In this document: positions 8,326 to 14,629 of the stretch, piece by piece | How the letters are laid out: the number at the start of each line of letters is the position of its first letter | Numbering within the stretch: position 1 is the stretch's first letter | Origin: Pullilachnospira_A gallistercoris | GTDB lineage: Bacteria > Bacillota > Clostridia > Lachnospirales > Lachnospiraceae | Assembly (NCBI GenBank): GCA_018712125.1 | Contig: DVHM01000032.1 | Coordinates: forward strand, 1-22,416 | Direction: 5' to 3' | Length of the DNA stretch: 22,416 bases | The notes under the pieces: model-generated | Seen by the model: the letters and a program-made list of their open reading frames with translations, nothing else | What the model was told of the DNA's origin: nothing | Database searches by the model: none | Translations under genes and position numbers: made by a program

Positions 8326-9160
8326 AACTCTTCTTTCTCTCTCCGTCCTTCGGATCCCTCCGGCAATCTCTCCGGCGTTTCAGCATCTGCGCCAGAGAAG
8401 GAGGGATCAGTCCCACCACCAGAGGCTTTAACGTGTACAGCCGGGGTTTGATCCCCCGCAGCCCCAGCCGCCGGTATCCTTCCCGGCGCACAGCGCTCTC
8501 CGTCAGACGGTAACGATATTTTTTCTTGGCGAATGCATTTTTATCCTCCCGGTAGCGGTAGAGGTATTCCTGCAGGTTGCAGCCGCCCATTCCCCGGGCA
8601 TAAAGCTCCATGAAAAGGGCCAGATCTTCACACCGCAGCGTCCGCGTAGTCTCCGGATAACGCATCCCGCCGGCGAACACCTGCTTCCGAAACATCACAG
8701 ACGGGTGGATGAAAGGCAGGTATCCGTAAAAATCTTCCCTTCCCGGCCTCGCCTTCATCTCCCGGCTTCCATAGACGCCGCCCTCATCAAACAGCAGCGT
8801 ATTGCATCCCACAAAATCACATGCAGGATAATGTTCCAGGAAACGCACCTGGCGCTCAATTCTTTTGGGCTCTGAGACGTCATCGCTGTCCATCCGGGCG
8901 AGGAACTCTCCGGAAGCCCGGTCAATACAGGCATTGAGACCGTGGCCAAGGCCCCGGTTTTCCTCTTCCCCGAAAACCTGTATCCGGGGATCCTCCGCCG
9001 CCAGATCCTTCAGCAGTTTCCAGAGCCGCGGCTGCCTGCCATCCAGATATACCAGAATTTCCAGATCCCGGAAGGTCTGACGCAAAAGGGAAGCCATCGC
9101 CTGCTGCAGATATTCTTCTCTCTCCCGATGCACACTCATGATCACGCTGACCTTGCTCAC
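8300..9160 (-). CDS. Family 2 glycosyltransferase, 286 aa
   Basis: This is an inverting GT-A enzyme that would add one sugar to the lipid-linked glycan on the cytoplasmic face. It opens with KVSVIMSVHREREEYLQQA, the usual first nucleotide-sugar binding strand, and continues with EENRGLGHGLNACIDRASGEF and the metal-binding MDSDD (Asp91-Asp94). A later CEDLALFMELY supplies the acidic pair expected near the acceptor site. The C-terminus is Arg/Lys-rich, which could hold it against the membrane. The start is GTG in a four-base GTGA overlap with the upstream GT4 gene. The donor sugar cannot be read from the sequence. Confidence 0.9.
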   Translation of the reverse strand: MSKVSVIMSVHREREEYLQQAMASLLRQTFRDLEILVYLDGRQPRLWKLLKDLAAEDPRIQVFGEEENRGLGHGLNACIDRASGEFLARMDSDDVSEPKRIERQVRFLEHYPACDFVGCNTLLFDEGGVYGSREMKARPGREDFYGYLPFIHPSVMFRKQVFAGGMRYPETTRTLRCEDLALFMELYARGMGGCNLQEYLYRYREDKNAFAKKKYRYRLTESAVRREGYRRLGLRGIKPRLYTLKPLVVGLIPPSLAQMLKRRRDCRRDPKDGERKKSYGSAYRNL

Positions 9161-10335
9161 GATTTCTCTCCCCTCTCCGCCGACCTTACCGGCGGCAGCG
9201 TATTACGGTAAATCCTGGCCATAATCTCCGTGGTACGTTCCCGTGAAAATTTTTCTGCGGTCCGTCTGGCAGCCCGTCCCATGGTTTCCCGAAGGAGCGG
9301 ATCCCGATACAGTCTGTTGATGGCAACTGCAAAACCCTTTTCATCCTTCCACCCGCAGATGTATCCGTTGACCCCCTGACGCATATACTCCCGGGTGCCG
9401 CGATTGTCCGCGGCAATGACCGGAAGCCCGACCGTCATAGCCTCCAGAGCTGCCATCCCCAGCCCCTCTCTTCTGGATGGAAAGAGGAAGGCATCCCCCG
9501 ACGCGAGAAAGGAGGCCGCATCCTCCTGATATCCCACAAGGCGGACCCGATCCTCCAGGCCAAAGGCCGCAATTTCTCTCTCCAATTCGGCCCGCAATCC
9601 TCCCTCCCCGGCAATGCTGCAGAAGATCTCCCGGGAGGAGAGCCTTTTCATGGCCCGGAGAATCACAGCGTGATTTTTATTCCGGTTCAGTTCCCCCATG
9701 GTCAGCAGATGGAAGGCATTTTGCGGAATTCCATGTTGCTGCCGCCACCGCTTTCCGGCCCCTTCATCCGCCTGCAAACGCTCTTTACAGATGCCGACGC
9801 CGGGAATCCGGTAAACTCTGCCGCCCGGCCGCAGATGAAAGTTTTTTGCCCGCCGAAAATCCTCCCGGTTGATGGTTATCAACGCGTCGGTGTAGCGGGC
9901 CATCAACGCCTCCGCAGGGTAGAACAGCCAGTTTATAACCGGCGCTCCCTGATAAAAATGGAATCCGTGAGCAGTATAGATTACTTTCAGTTCTCTCCCG
10001 AACATCCTGCCCAGCATCCGCCCCAGAAAACCGCCCACCGGCGTATGGCAGTGCACCGCTGTAATGTGTTCCCGCTCCGTCAGTTCTTTCAGTTTTTTCA
10101 ACTCCCCCAGATGGGAGCAGATAGCGAGAGGCGTCCCGGAAACCGCAATCTGGATTTTCGTCACACCGAGGGCGTCCAGTTCCTCCTGCCGCATACCGTA
10201 GACCGGCCGGGAAAAATCCGCAGCATAGAAAATCCGATAGCCCATCTCTCTCAAAAGGCGCACATTCTGAAGTTCAAACTGCGGAACAAAACCGCCGGAT
10301 TTTGCCAGAAGCAATATTGCTCTCGGATGCTCCAT
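9157..10335 (-). CDS. Family 4 glycosyltransferase (EpsD/CapM-like), 392 aa
   Basis: This is a retaining GT-B enzyme of the kind that often follows the initiating sugar transferase in capsule and exopolysaccharide loci. The N-terminal domain shows LLLAKSGGFVPQFELQN, AVHCHTPVGGFLGRM and YTAHGFHFYQGAPVINW. The C-terminal domain has LLTMGELNRNKNH and the donor-binding PSRREGLGMAALEAMTVGLP with its Glu-x7-Glu. I chose the ATG at 10335 because GAGGAGGA sits five bases upstream. An in-frame ATG at 10374 has no binding site and would add 13 residues. The 78-base gap before it is the largest within this operon. Confidence 0.9.
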   Translation of the reverse strand: MEHPRAILLLAKSGGFVPQFELQNVRLLREMGYRIFYAADFSRPVYGMRQEELDALGVTKIQIAVSGTPLAICSHLGELKKLKELTEREHITAVHCHTPVGGFLGRMLGRMFGRELKVIYTAHGFHFYQGAPVINWLFYPAEALMARYTDALITINREDFRRAKNFHLRPGGRVYRIPGVGICKERLQADEGAGKRWRQQHGIPQNAFHLLTMGELNRNKNHAVILRAMKRLSSREIFCSIAGEGGLRAELEREIAAFGLEDRVRLVGYQEDAASFLASGDAFLFPSRREGLGMAALEAMTVGLPVIAADNRGTREYMRQGVNGYICGWKDEKGFAVAINRLYRDPLLRETMGRAARRTAEKFSRERTTEIMARIYRNTLPPVRSAERGEKS

Positions 10336-10338
10336 GAT

Positions 10339-10346
10339 TCCTCCTC
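10339..10346 (-). promoter_or_regulatory. Ribosome binding site that fixes the GT4 start
   Basis: The minus strand reads GAGGAGGA five bases before the ATG at 10335. The alternative upstream ATG at 10374 is preceded only by A+T-rich sequence, so the shorter protein is favoured. Confidence 0.7.
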
Positions 10347-10413
10347 GCGCTTGCGTATAGTTTATTCTGCTCATTTTACAGCGATAATTTTCACGGATTC
10401 GGATTCCTATGTC

Positions 10414-11799
10414 TCACACATCCTCTTCCTCTCCTTTCGCCGGCGGCACAGCGGTCACACACCCCTCGTCCACGCCCTCGCTGTTTTCCTCCTGAAACAG
10501 AACCTTCGCCGTCCACAGAAGGATCTTGATATCCAGCCAGATCGAATAGTTCTCAATATAGGTAATGTCCAGCTTCAGCTTATCGTAGGGAGTGGAGTTG
10601 TATTTCCCATTTACCTGGGCATAACCGGTCAGCCCGGCCTTGACTTTCAAACGATAGGGAAATTCCGGAATATTTTTCTCATACTGGGCTGCGATCTCTC
10701 TCCGTTCCGGGCGGGGCCCCACAATGGACATCTCGCCCCGCAGCACATTGATCAGCTGAGGCAGTTCATCAATGTGGAGTCTGCGCAGAATTTTCCCCAC
10801 AGGGGTAATTCTGCCATCGCCCTTTGCCGCCAGACGGGGGCCGTCCCGCTCCGCGTCCTCGTACATGCTGCGGAATTTAAACATCCAAAAGCTTTTTCCG
10901 TCCTTTGTCAGCCTTTCCTGTCGATAAATAACCCTTCCACCATCACAGAGGCGAATGCTGACCGCCGCGAGAAGAAACAGCGGAGACGTGACCGCCAATA
11001 TGACAAGCGCCACCACAATGTCAAAAATCCGTTTCACAAACCGCTGTTCCACAGGGAGCCCCCGATTCCGGGAGAGGAGAAAAGGCTGATAAAACATGTG
11101 TACATTTTCCGCTCCCCGGAGAATGATATCCGAAATCTTCGGCGTCACATATGTCCGGATATCATACCGATAACAGTATTTGACCAGCGTGTTGCGAAGC
11201 TGGTCCGGCAGATCCGAGAGAATAACCGCGTCCGACTCCCGGATTTTTTCTTTCAGCCGTTTCATTCCCACATCTGTGCAGATGGAATCACAGAGATGAA
11301 ATTCCTCCTGTCCGCTGGCCAGTTTCCCGATCAGCTCCTCGGGATACCGTTTCTCGTAAATAACTACCATATCCTTTGGCGGATAGAGTTTCAGATATAT
11401 GACCCGGATCACGTAAACGCAGATCAGCACCACAAGCGCCTCAGCCCCTGCCATGCCCAACAGAGGCACCGGATTCATATATCCCCTGGCAAACACACAT
11501 ATTTCTATATAAATCACAACGGTTCCCAGACAGATGGCCAGGATCTGAGAAAGCCACATCTCTGTAATGCGCAGGTAACCGATATTCTGGCCGTTCATCC
11601 CGCGGACAAACATGAACATAAAAAGGGCGTACATGCCGATCATGATGATATTTTCATAGGAGAAAGACGGCTGCTCTATCGACGGGAAATAGCACTCCAG
11701 CCACACCACCGCAAACATGGCCGTCTCAATGCAAAGCAGTATGAAGTTGGATACAATCGTGAAAAGGTGTTTGTATTCCTCTTTCGCCAATTTTTTCAC
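10414..11799 (-). CDS. Polyprenyl-phosphate sugar-1-phosphate transferase (initiating enzyme), 461 aa
   Basis: This integral membrane enzyme starts the repeat unit by putting a sugar-1-phosphate on undecaprenyl phosphate. The N-terminal third has several membrane helices (for example FTIVSNFILLCIETAMFAVV). A cytoplasmic middle domain follows, then the catalytic domain beginning at KRIFDIVVALVILAVTSPLF. Catalytic-domain landmarks are IYRQERLTKDGKSFWMFKFR, RRLHIDELPQLINVLRGEMS, SIVGPRPE and KAGLTGYAQVNGKY. The size is normal for the WbaP/WcaJ-like family. The start is GTG with AGGGGG about ten bases upstream. It is the first gene of the polysaccharide operon. Its leader has no promoter I can recognise, which matters for the invertible-switch proposal. 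Confidence 0.93.
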   Translation of the reverse strand: MKKLAKEEYKHLFTIVSNFILLCIETAMFAVVWLECYFPSIEQPSFSYENIIMIGMYALFMFMFVRGMNGQNIGYLRITEMWLSQILAICLGTVVIYIEICVFARGYMNPVPLLGMAGAEALVVLICVYVIRVIYLKLYPPKDMVVIYEKRYPEELIGKLASGQEEFHLCDSICTDVGMKRLKEKIRESDAVILSDLPDQLRNTLVKYCYRYDIRTYVTPKISDIILRGAENVHMFYQPFLLSRNRGLPVEQRFVKRIFDIVVALVILAVTSPLFLLAAVSIRLCDGGRVIYRQERLTKDGKSFWMFKFRSMYEDAERDGPRLAAKGDGRITPVGKILRRLHIDELPQLINVLRGEMSIVGPRPERREIAAQYEKNIPEFPYRLKVKAGLTGYAQVNGKYNSTPYDKLKLDITYIENYSIWLDIKILLWTAKVLFQEENSEGVDEGCVTAVPPAKGEEEDV

Positions 11800-11904
11800 A
11801 ACGCCGTTTCCCCCTGCCCCATTTCCGCCGTCACACAGAAAGCATGTGAAAATCCTTTGCTAAAAATACCGGAAAAAGCATATATTATCTATCAGCAAAT
11901 ATTT
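11800..11904 (-). promoter_or_regulatory. Leader of the polysaccharide operon, without a recognisable promoter
   Basis: Reading the minus strand from the recombination site to the GTG start, the leader is A+T-rich near 11905-11850 and then G-rich. It contains TAATAT-like strings, but none has a TTGACA-like hexamer 16-18 bases upstream. TTGCTG is present but has no partner at the right distance. The visible start signal is therefore only the binding site. Expression probably depends on transcription entering from the cassette upstream. Confidence 0.45.
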
Positions 11905-11930
11905 TCGCAGAGTATTTCACTCCACGAAAA
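11905..11930 (-). repeat. Left inverted copy of the recombinase site (site L)
   Basis: On the minus strand this reads TTTT, arm CGTGGAG, spacer TGAAATA, arm CTCTGCG, A. It matches site R (13327-13352, plus strand) at 24 of 26 positions, with the 7-bp spacer identical. Because the spacer is asymmetric, the two sites have a defined and opposite orientation, so recombination between them would invert rather than delete. On the outer side site L is followed by AAAATATTTG, with no T-run. Confidence 0.8.
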
Positions 11931-11965
11931 AAGCCGCTCTGCCCGTATTTTACAGGCAAAGCGGC
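11927..11965 (-). terminator. Rho-independent terminator of the recombinase gene
   Basis: The arms are 11933-11944 and 11954-11965, twelve pairs with a nine-base loop. The two plus-strand mismatches become G-U pairs on the minus strand, which shows the direction. Six T residues follow on the minus strand (11932-11927), overlapping the edge of site L. It starts 15 bases after the recombinase stop and should prevent recombinase transcripts from entering the polysaccharide operon. Confidence 0.85.
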
Positions 11966-11979
11966 CTCTTTTGACCATA

Positions 11980-13158
11980 TCATCTGACGGCAAACATTCC
12001 CGTCAGCTTTCTCATATTTTCCCGTTTGGATTCCAGGGAGGGATGTACATACCGGTTCATGGTAATGCCGATACTGGAGTGGCCCAGAATCTCACTGAGA
12101 CTTTTCACATCGAATCCCTGCTCCACACACCGGGTGGCAAAGGTGTGACGCAGAGCGTGATAGTTTCCGTAATCCACGGAAGCCTCCTGCAGAACGCGTC
12201 GGAAATGATTTTCCAGGGAGCGGGGTTCCACAAATCGCGATGTGTTACCTGTCAGAAGGAAACCGGCGGCATCGCCGCGATAGGAACATACCGCGAGAAA
12301 CAGGGCATCCGGAAAGGGAATTTCGCGAATGGATGACGCGCTTTTCGGGGATGTGATGATGATCTCCGTTTTTTTCCCCTCCGGATGCATCCGCTGAACT
12401 CGCTGCATGGTTCGCCGAACCTGAAGCGTCCGCTCCGAAAAAGAAATGTCTTCCCATCCCAAAGCGCAGACCTCTCCAATCCGAAGACCCATATACAGGC
12501 TGAGCAGAATACCGAGATTTCGCGCGTCCCTGTGGGAACACAGATAATCCGTCAGACGCTTCTGTTCGGAGACAGTGAAAATACGCATCTGCTTTTTGGG
12601 CTGTCGGATATGCACTCCACTCAGATCCGGCACGCCCGACTGCCCTTTTGCGGCCGCGTGGCGCAGAATTCCCCGGATCAGTGAGAGAATATCGGCAACC
12701 GTTTTCTCTGAGAGTCCCTTTCTGCTCCTTCCGCCGGACTGAAGCAATTGGACACAGAAATGCTGAATTTCTTCCGTATCGATAGCGGCAATATTTCGAT
12801 CTCCCAGGGCAGGAAGAATGTAGCGGTAAAGCATGTTTTTATATTTTGCCACTGTGGACTCCTTGATTCCCGGAAGGATCTCCTCAAACCAGGCCTCCGC
12901 AACCTGCGAAAATCTGATTCCGGTATTCTTGCCATTTATGTTCCACCCACTCTGTTTTTCCCACTTTTTTGTCTGCGCATTCAATAAATTTACGACTTCC
13001 ATGCGCTTTTGAAACGCAGCTTCCCTTGTGCGGCCATAGACAGAACCGTAGACCGCTCTGCCCTCCGGGCTTCTCTCCTTTATATACCTCGCTTCCCATC
13101 TTCCGTCTTTGCGCAGATAGATATTTTCCCTTTTCGTGTTTTCTGCTCTTTCCGTCAC
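11980..13158 (-). CDS. Tyrosine recombinase/integrase, probable DNA invertase, 392 aa
   Basis: The N-terminus resembles the arm-binding domain of Tn916-type integrases (NIYLRKDGRWEARYIKE). A SAM-like core-binding domain follows (about residues 82-170) and then the catalytic domain. Catalytic residues are all visible: Arg226 in GLRIGEVCALGW, Lys272, His334 and Arg337 in HALRHTFATR, His360 in LGHSS and the nucleophile Tyr370 in NRYVHP. The start has AAGGAGGATC directly upstream. No excisionase, relaxase, phage or plasmid gene accompanies it. It is instead enclosed by two inverted copies of a palindromic site, so a local invertase controlling the polysaccharide operon is more likely than an integrated element. 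Arm-type domains also fit ordinary integrases, so the target is inferred. Confidence 0.93.
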   Translation of the reverse strand: MTERAENTKRENIYLRKDGRWEARYIKERSPEGRAVYGSVYGRTREAAFQKRMEVVNLLNAQTKKWEKQSGWNINGKNTGIRFSQVAEAWFEEILPGIKESTVAKYKNMLYRYILPALGDRNIAAIDTEEIQHFCVQLLQSGGRSRKGLSEKTVADILSLIRGILRHAAAKGQSGVPDLSGVHIRQPKKQMRIFTVSEQKRLTDYLCSHRDARNLGILLSLYMGLRIGEVCALGWEDISFSERTLQVRRTMQRVQRMHPEGKKTEIIITSPKSASSIREIPFPDALFLAVCSYRGDAAGFLLTGNTSRFVEPRSLENHFRRVLQEASVDYGNYHALRHTFATRCVEQGFDVKSLSEILGHSSIGITMNRYVHPSLESKRENMRKLTGMFAVR

Positions 13159-13213
13159 ATGATCCTCCTTGCCTTTGTCACACGCTGTTACAAATTCCTG
13201 CTCCTACCGCACT

Positions 13214-13232
13214 GTTCCCAATTACTGGAAAC
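13214..13232. repeat. Imperfect inverted repeat in the recombinase leader
   Basis: The arms GTTCCCA and TGGAAAC (one mismatch) surround ATTAC. A related GTTTCTGG lies just to the right (13240-13247). The repeat lies 56 bases before the recombinase start and 32 bases from the outward promoter, where an operator or recombinase arm site could act. No function is proven. Confidence 0.35.
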
Positions 13233-13263
13233 AACTGCGTTTCTGGTACTTGATATCGAAGTA

Positions 13264-13292
13264 TTGACAAATAATCCCATATTTTGTAAGAT
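13264..13292 (+). promoter_or_regulatory. Outward-facing sigma-A-type promoter inside the invertible segment
   Basis: TTGACA (13264-13269, all six consensus bases), a 17-bp spacer, and TAAGAT (13287-13292, four of six) give a good vegetative promoter on the plus strand. Transcription would begin near 13299. It has no gene in front of it: about 60 bases later it meets the hairpin and T-run at 13331-13359. Facing the other way it would be the missing promoter of the polysaccharide operon. Confidence 0.7.
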
Positions 13293-13326
13293 TTAAGAAA
13301 TATAGACATTATCCGACCCATCGACA

Positions 13327-13352
13327 TTTTCGTAGAGTGAAATACTCTACGA
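13327..13352 (+). repeat. Right inverted copy of the recombinase site (site R)
   Basis: On the plus strand this reads TTTT, arm CGTAGAG, spacer TGAAATA, arm CTCTACG, A. The arms are a perfect palindrome. It differs from site L at two symmetric positions in the arms (A versus G) and has the same spacer. A 7-bp spacer between inverted arms is the usual layout of a tyrosine-recombinase core site. Confidence 0.8.
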
Positions 13353-13359
13353 TTTTTTT
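13331..13359 (+). terminator. Terminator formed by site R plus its flanking T-run
   Basis: The stem arms are 13331-13338 and 13344-13351, eight perfect pairs with loop GAAAT. Seven T residues follow (13353-13359) on the plus strand. The only promoter aimed at it is the one at 13264-13292. The T-run lies outside the invertible segment, so it would stay in place after a flip. Confidence 0.75.
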
Positions 13360-13431
13360 CGTGCTGTATCCTCCCTCTGACAAAATGTGAAATCGGAAGA
13401 AAGTGGCGCTCGGGCATTGATTGGCATATTC

Positions 13432-13495
13432 AAAAAAGCAAAACCGCCCCGCAAAGGCATCAATCAGACATTGATAGCCTCTGCGGAGCGGTTTT
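13432..13495 (-). terminator. Strong terminator of the BMC operon
   Basis: The arms span 13440-13464 and 13470-13495, about 22 pairs with a one-base bulge and a five-base loop. Two plus-strand mismatches become G-U pairs on the minus strand, where the stem is followed by TTTTGCTTTTTT. It lies 29 bases after the stop of the last BMC-operon gene. A T5 on the plus side means it may also stop plus-strand transcripts. Confidence 0.9.
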
Positions 13496-13523
13496 TCTCC
13501 CCTCAAATACATTTTCGTTGACC

Positions 13524-13847
13524 TTACAACAGATATACCGGCAAATCTTCCGTCAAATGGCAGACCTGGTTTTTCTCCAGGTTCATCTTCTCAACCACCT
13601 CCGGGGAAACCGCCGGAATCGTGGAAGCGGTCACTTTCGCAGCCGTAGCTGTGTTTTTTGTTCCGGCGCCCTTCGCAGCTGTTTTTTTCGCAGCAGCGCT
13701 CTTTGGCTTTGTGGCTGCCTTCGCCCCGGTAGCAGCCTTCTCCCCTGCAGGCTTCACAGCCGTCTTAACAGTTGCCGCAGGTGTTTTCCCCTTTGCCTCT
13801 CCGGCCTTCGCCGCTGCTCTCTTAATGCTTCCTGTTCCTACTGACAT
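13524..13847 (-). CDS. Lys/Ala-rich disordered protein, candidate partner of the ParA ATPase
   Basis: The protein has 107 residues, of which I count 25 Ala and 17 Lys. The first ~78 residues are low-complexity with repeated AAAK, KPAG and AAKG strings, like histone H1 tails or PHA-granule phasins. The last ~28 residues differ: acidic and hydrophobic, with SPEVVEKMNLEKNQ and ending LPVYLL. The start overlaps the ParA stop by ten bases, with AAAGGAG eleven bases upstream. I do not recognise a family. ParA ATPases are commonly stimulated by Lys/Arg-rich disordered tails of a cargo-bound partner, and in carboxysomes that partner (McdB) is small and disordered. A role as adaptor between ParA or DNA and the BMC shell is inferred. 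A plain nucleoid-binding protein is the main alternative. Confidence 0.8.
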   Translation of the reverse strand: MSVGTGSIKRAAAKAGEAKGKTPAATVKTAVKPAGEKAATGAKAATKPKSAAAKKTAAKGAGTKNTATAAKVTASTIPAVSPEVVEKMNLEKNQVCHLTEDLPVYLL

Positions 13848-14629
13848 AATGCATCCATCTCCTTTGCCAGCGCGAAGTACTCGGCGGCACTTCTGGCGCT
13901 CTTCTTATGTATATAGACGGGCAGGCTGTTGTCCTGTGCCCACTCCACCTCGCTGTCAATGCGGATATAGGTGTCGAAAACCCGCACATTCTCTGTCTCA
14001 CGCAATGTCTCTAAGGTCTGTTTTCCATAGTTTTTGCGCATATCCACCTTCGTCACCACGATCCCAAGCAGCCCGAGATCCGGGTTGATCTTCTTCACAT
14101 CGTCGAGGAAATCAAACATGTTGGCGACCCCAAAGAGTCCCCAGGGGCTGGCTTCCACCGGCAGCACCACCCAGTCGGCCGCGACGAGAATGTTCATGAC
14201 CCACCCTCCCAGCGTGGGCGGCGCGTCAATCAGAATGTAATCGTAAATCCCCTCTTCCCGCACATTTTTCAGGCAGTTTTTGAGGATCATCTCCCGCTGC
14301 CACCGGGTAAAAAGCTCATACTCTATGCCGCTCATCAGCGTGGTGGAGGGCACCAGATCCAGCCCTTCATAGGGCGTGGAGACAATATCTTCCCTGATAT
14401 CTCTCTCCTGCCGGATCGCATGGTAAAGATTATGCTCTCCGGTGGCCATGGCAAGCACTTCCTCCTCCCCGAAAAAGGAGAGGGTCAGGTTCATCTGCAT
14501 ATCCCCGTCGATCAGCAGCACCTTCTTACCCTGCGCCGCCAGGGAAAATCCCACGTTGGCGCAGGTGGTTGTCTTTCCGCTGCCTCCCTTATTATTGGCA
14601 AATGCGATAACGCTGGTCTTCGTCCCCAT
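13838..14629 (-). CDS. ParA/MinD-type ATPase at the end of the BMC operon, 263 aa
   Basis: This is a deviant Walker A ATPase of the ParA family. The P-loop NKGGSGKTTTCANV has the signature Lys14. A Walker A' LLIDGDMQMNLTL has Met where DPQ is usual. Walker B is YDYILIDAPPTLGGW, and VTKVDMR follows later. There is no N-terminal DNA-binding helix-turn-helix, so it is the small type that binds DNA non-specifically when ATP-bound. The start overlaps the DeoR gene by 38 bases and has AGAGGTGG upstream; the next gene overlaps by ten bases. No ParB-like gene is seen. Its position suggests it spaces or segregates the microcompartment, as McdA does for carboxysomes. The link to BMCs rests on gene context only. 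Confidence 0.92.
   Translation of the reverse strand: MGTKTSVIAFANNKGGSGKTTTCANVGFSLAAQGKKVLLIDGDMQMNLTLSFFGEEEVLAMATGEHNLYHAIRQERDIREDIVSTPYEGLDLVPSTTLMSGIEYELFTRWQREMILKNCLKNVREEGIYDYILIDAPPTLGGWVMNILVAADWVVLPVEASPWGLFGVANMFDFLDDVKKINPDLGLLGIVVTKVDMRKNYGKQTLETLRETENVRVFDTYIRIDSEVEWAQDNSLPVYIHKKSARSAAEYFALAKEMDALCQ

Larger units (their letters stand above)
11905..13352. other. Candidate invertible segment (inverton) carrying its own tyrosine recombinase
   Basis: Seen directly: two inverted 26-bp sites with the same 7-bp core enclose the recombinase gene, its terminator, and a TTGACA-17-TAAGAT promoter facing out through the right-hand site. Known: tyrosine and serine recombinases flip promoter segments upstream of surface-polysaccharide or flagellar genes in gut bacteria and Salmonella (Hin). 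Inferred: in the drawn orientation the promoter ends at the terminator built from site R, so the polysaccharide operon is off. After inversion the same promoter would read through site L into the initiating transferase gene at 11799. Confidence 0.65.
13159..13523. other. Regulatory region between the recombinase gene and the BMC operon end
   Basis: This ~365-bp stretch has no convincing gene. It holds the recombinase leader (13159-13263), an imperfect inverted repeat (13214-13232), an outward plus-strand promoter (13264-13292), site R with its terminator (13327-13359) and the BMC operon terminator (13432-13495). A short minus-strand frame at 13178-13417 lacks a binding site and overlaps these elements. 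Confidence 0.7.

Noticed and set aside
9670..12336. A very long plus-strand open frame (888 codons) opposite the GT4 and sugar transferase genes
   Set aside because: It is antisense to two well-recognised genes, has no binding site or recognisable domain, and crosses the recombinase region. High G+C codon bias produces such antisense frames.
11980..13158. The integrase as a sign of a prophage or integrative conjugative element
   Set aside because: There is no excisionase, relaxase, phage or plasmid gene nearby. The flanking sites are inverted, not the direct repeats expected for element ends.
13178..13417. A 79-codon minus-strand frame upstream of the recombinase
   Set aside because: It has no binding site and spans site R, the outward promoter and the recombinase leader, so it is better explained as regulatory DNA.
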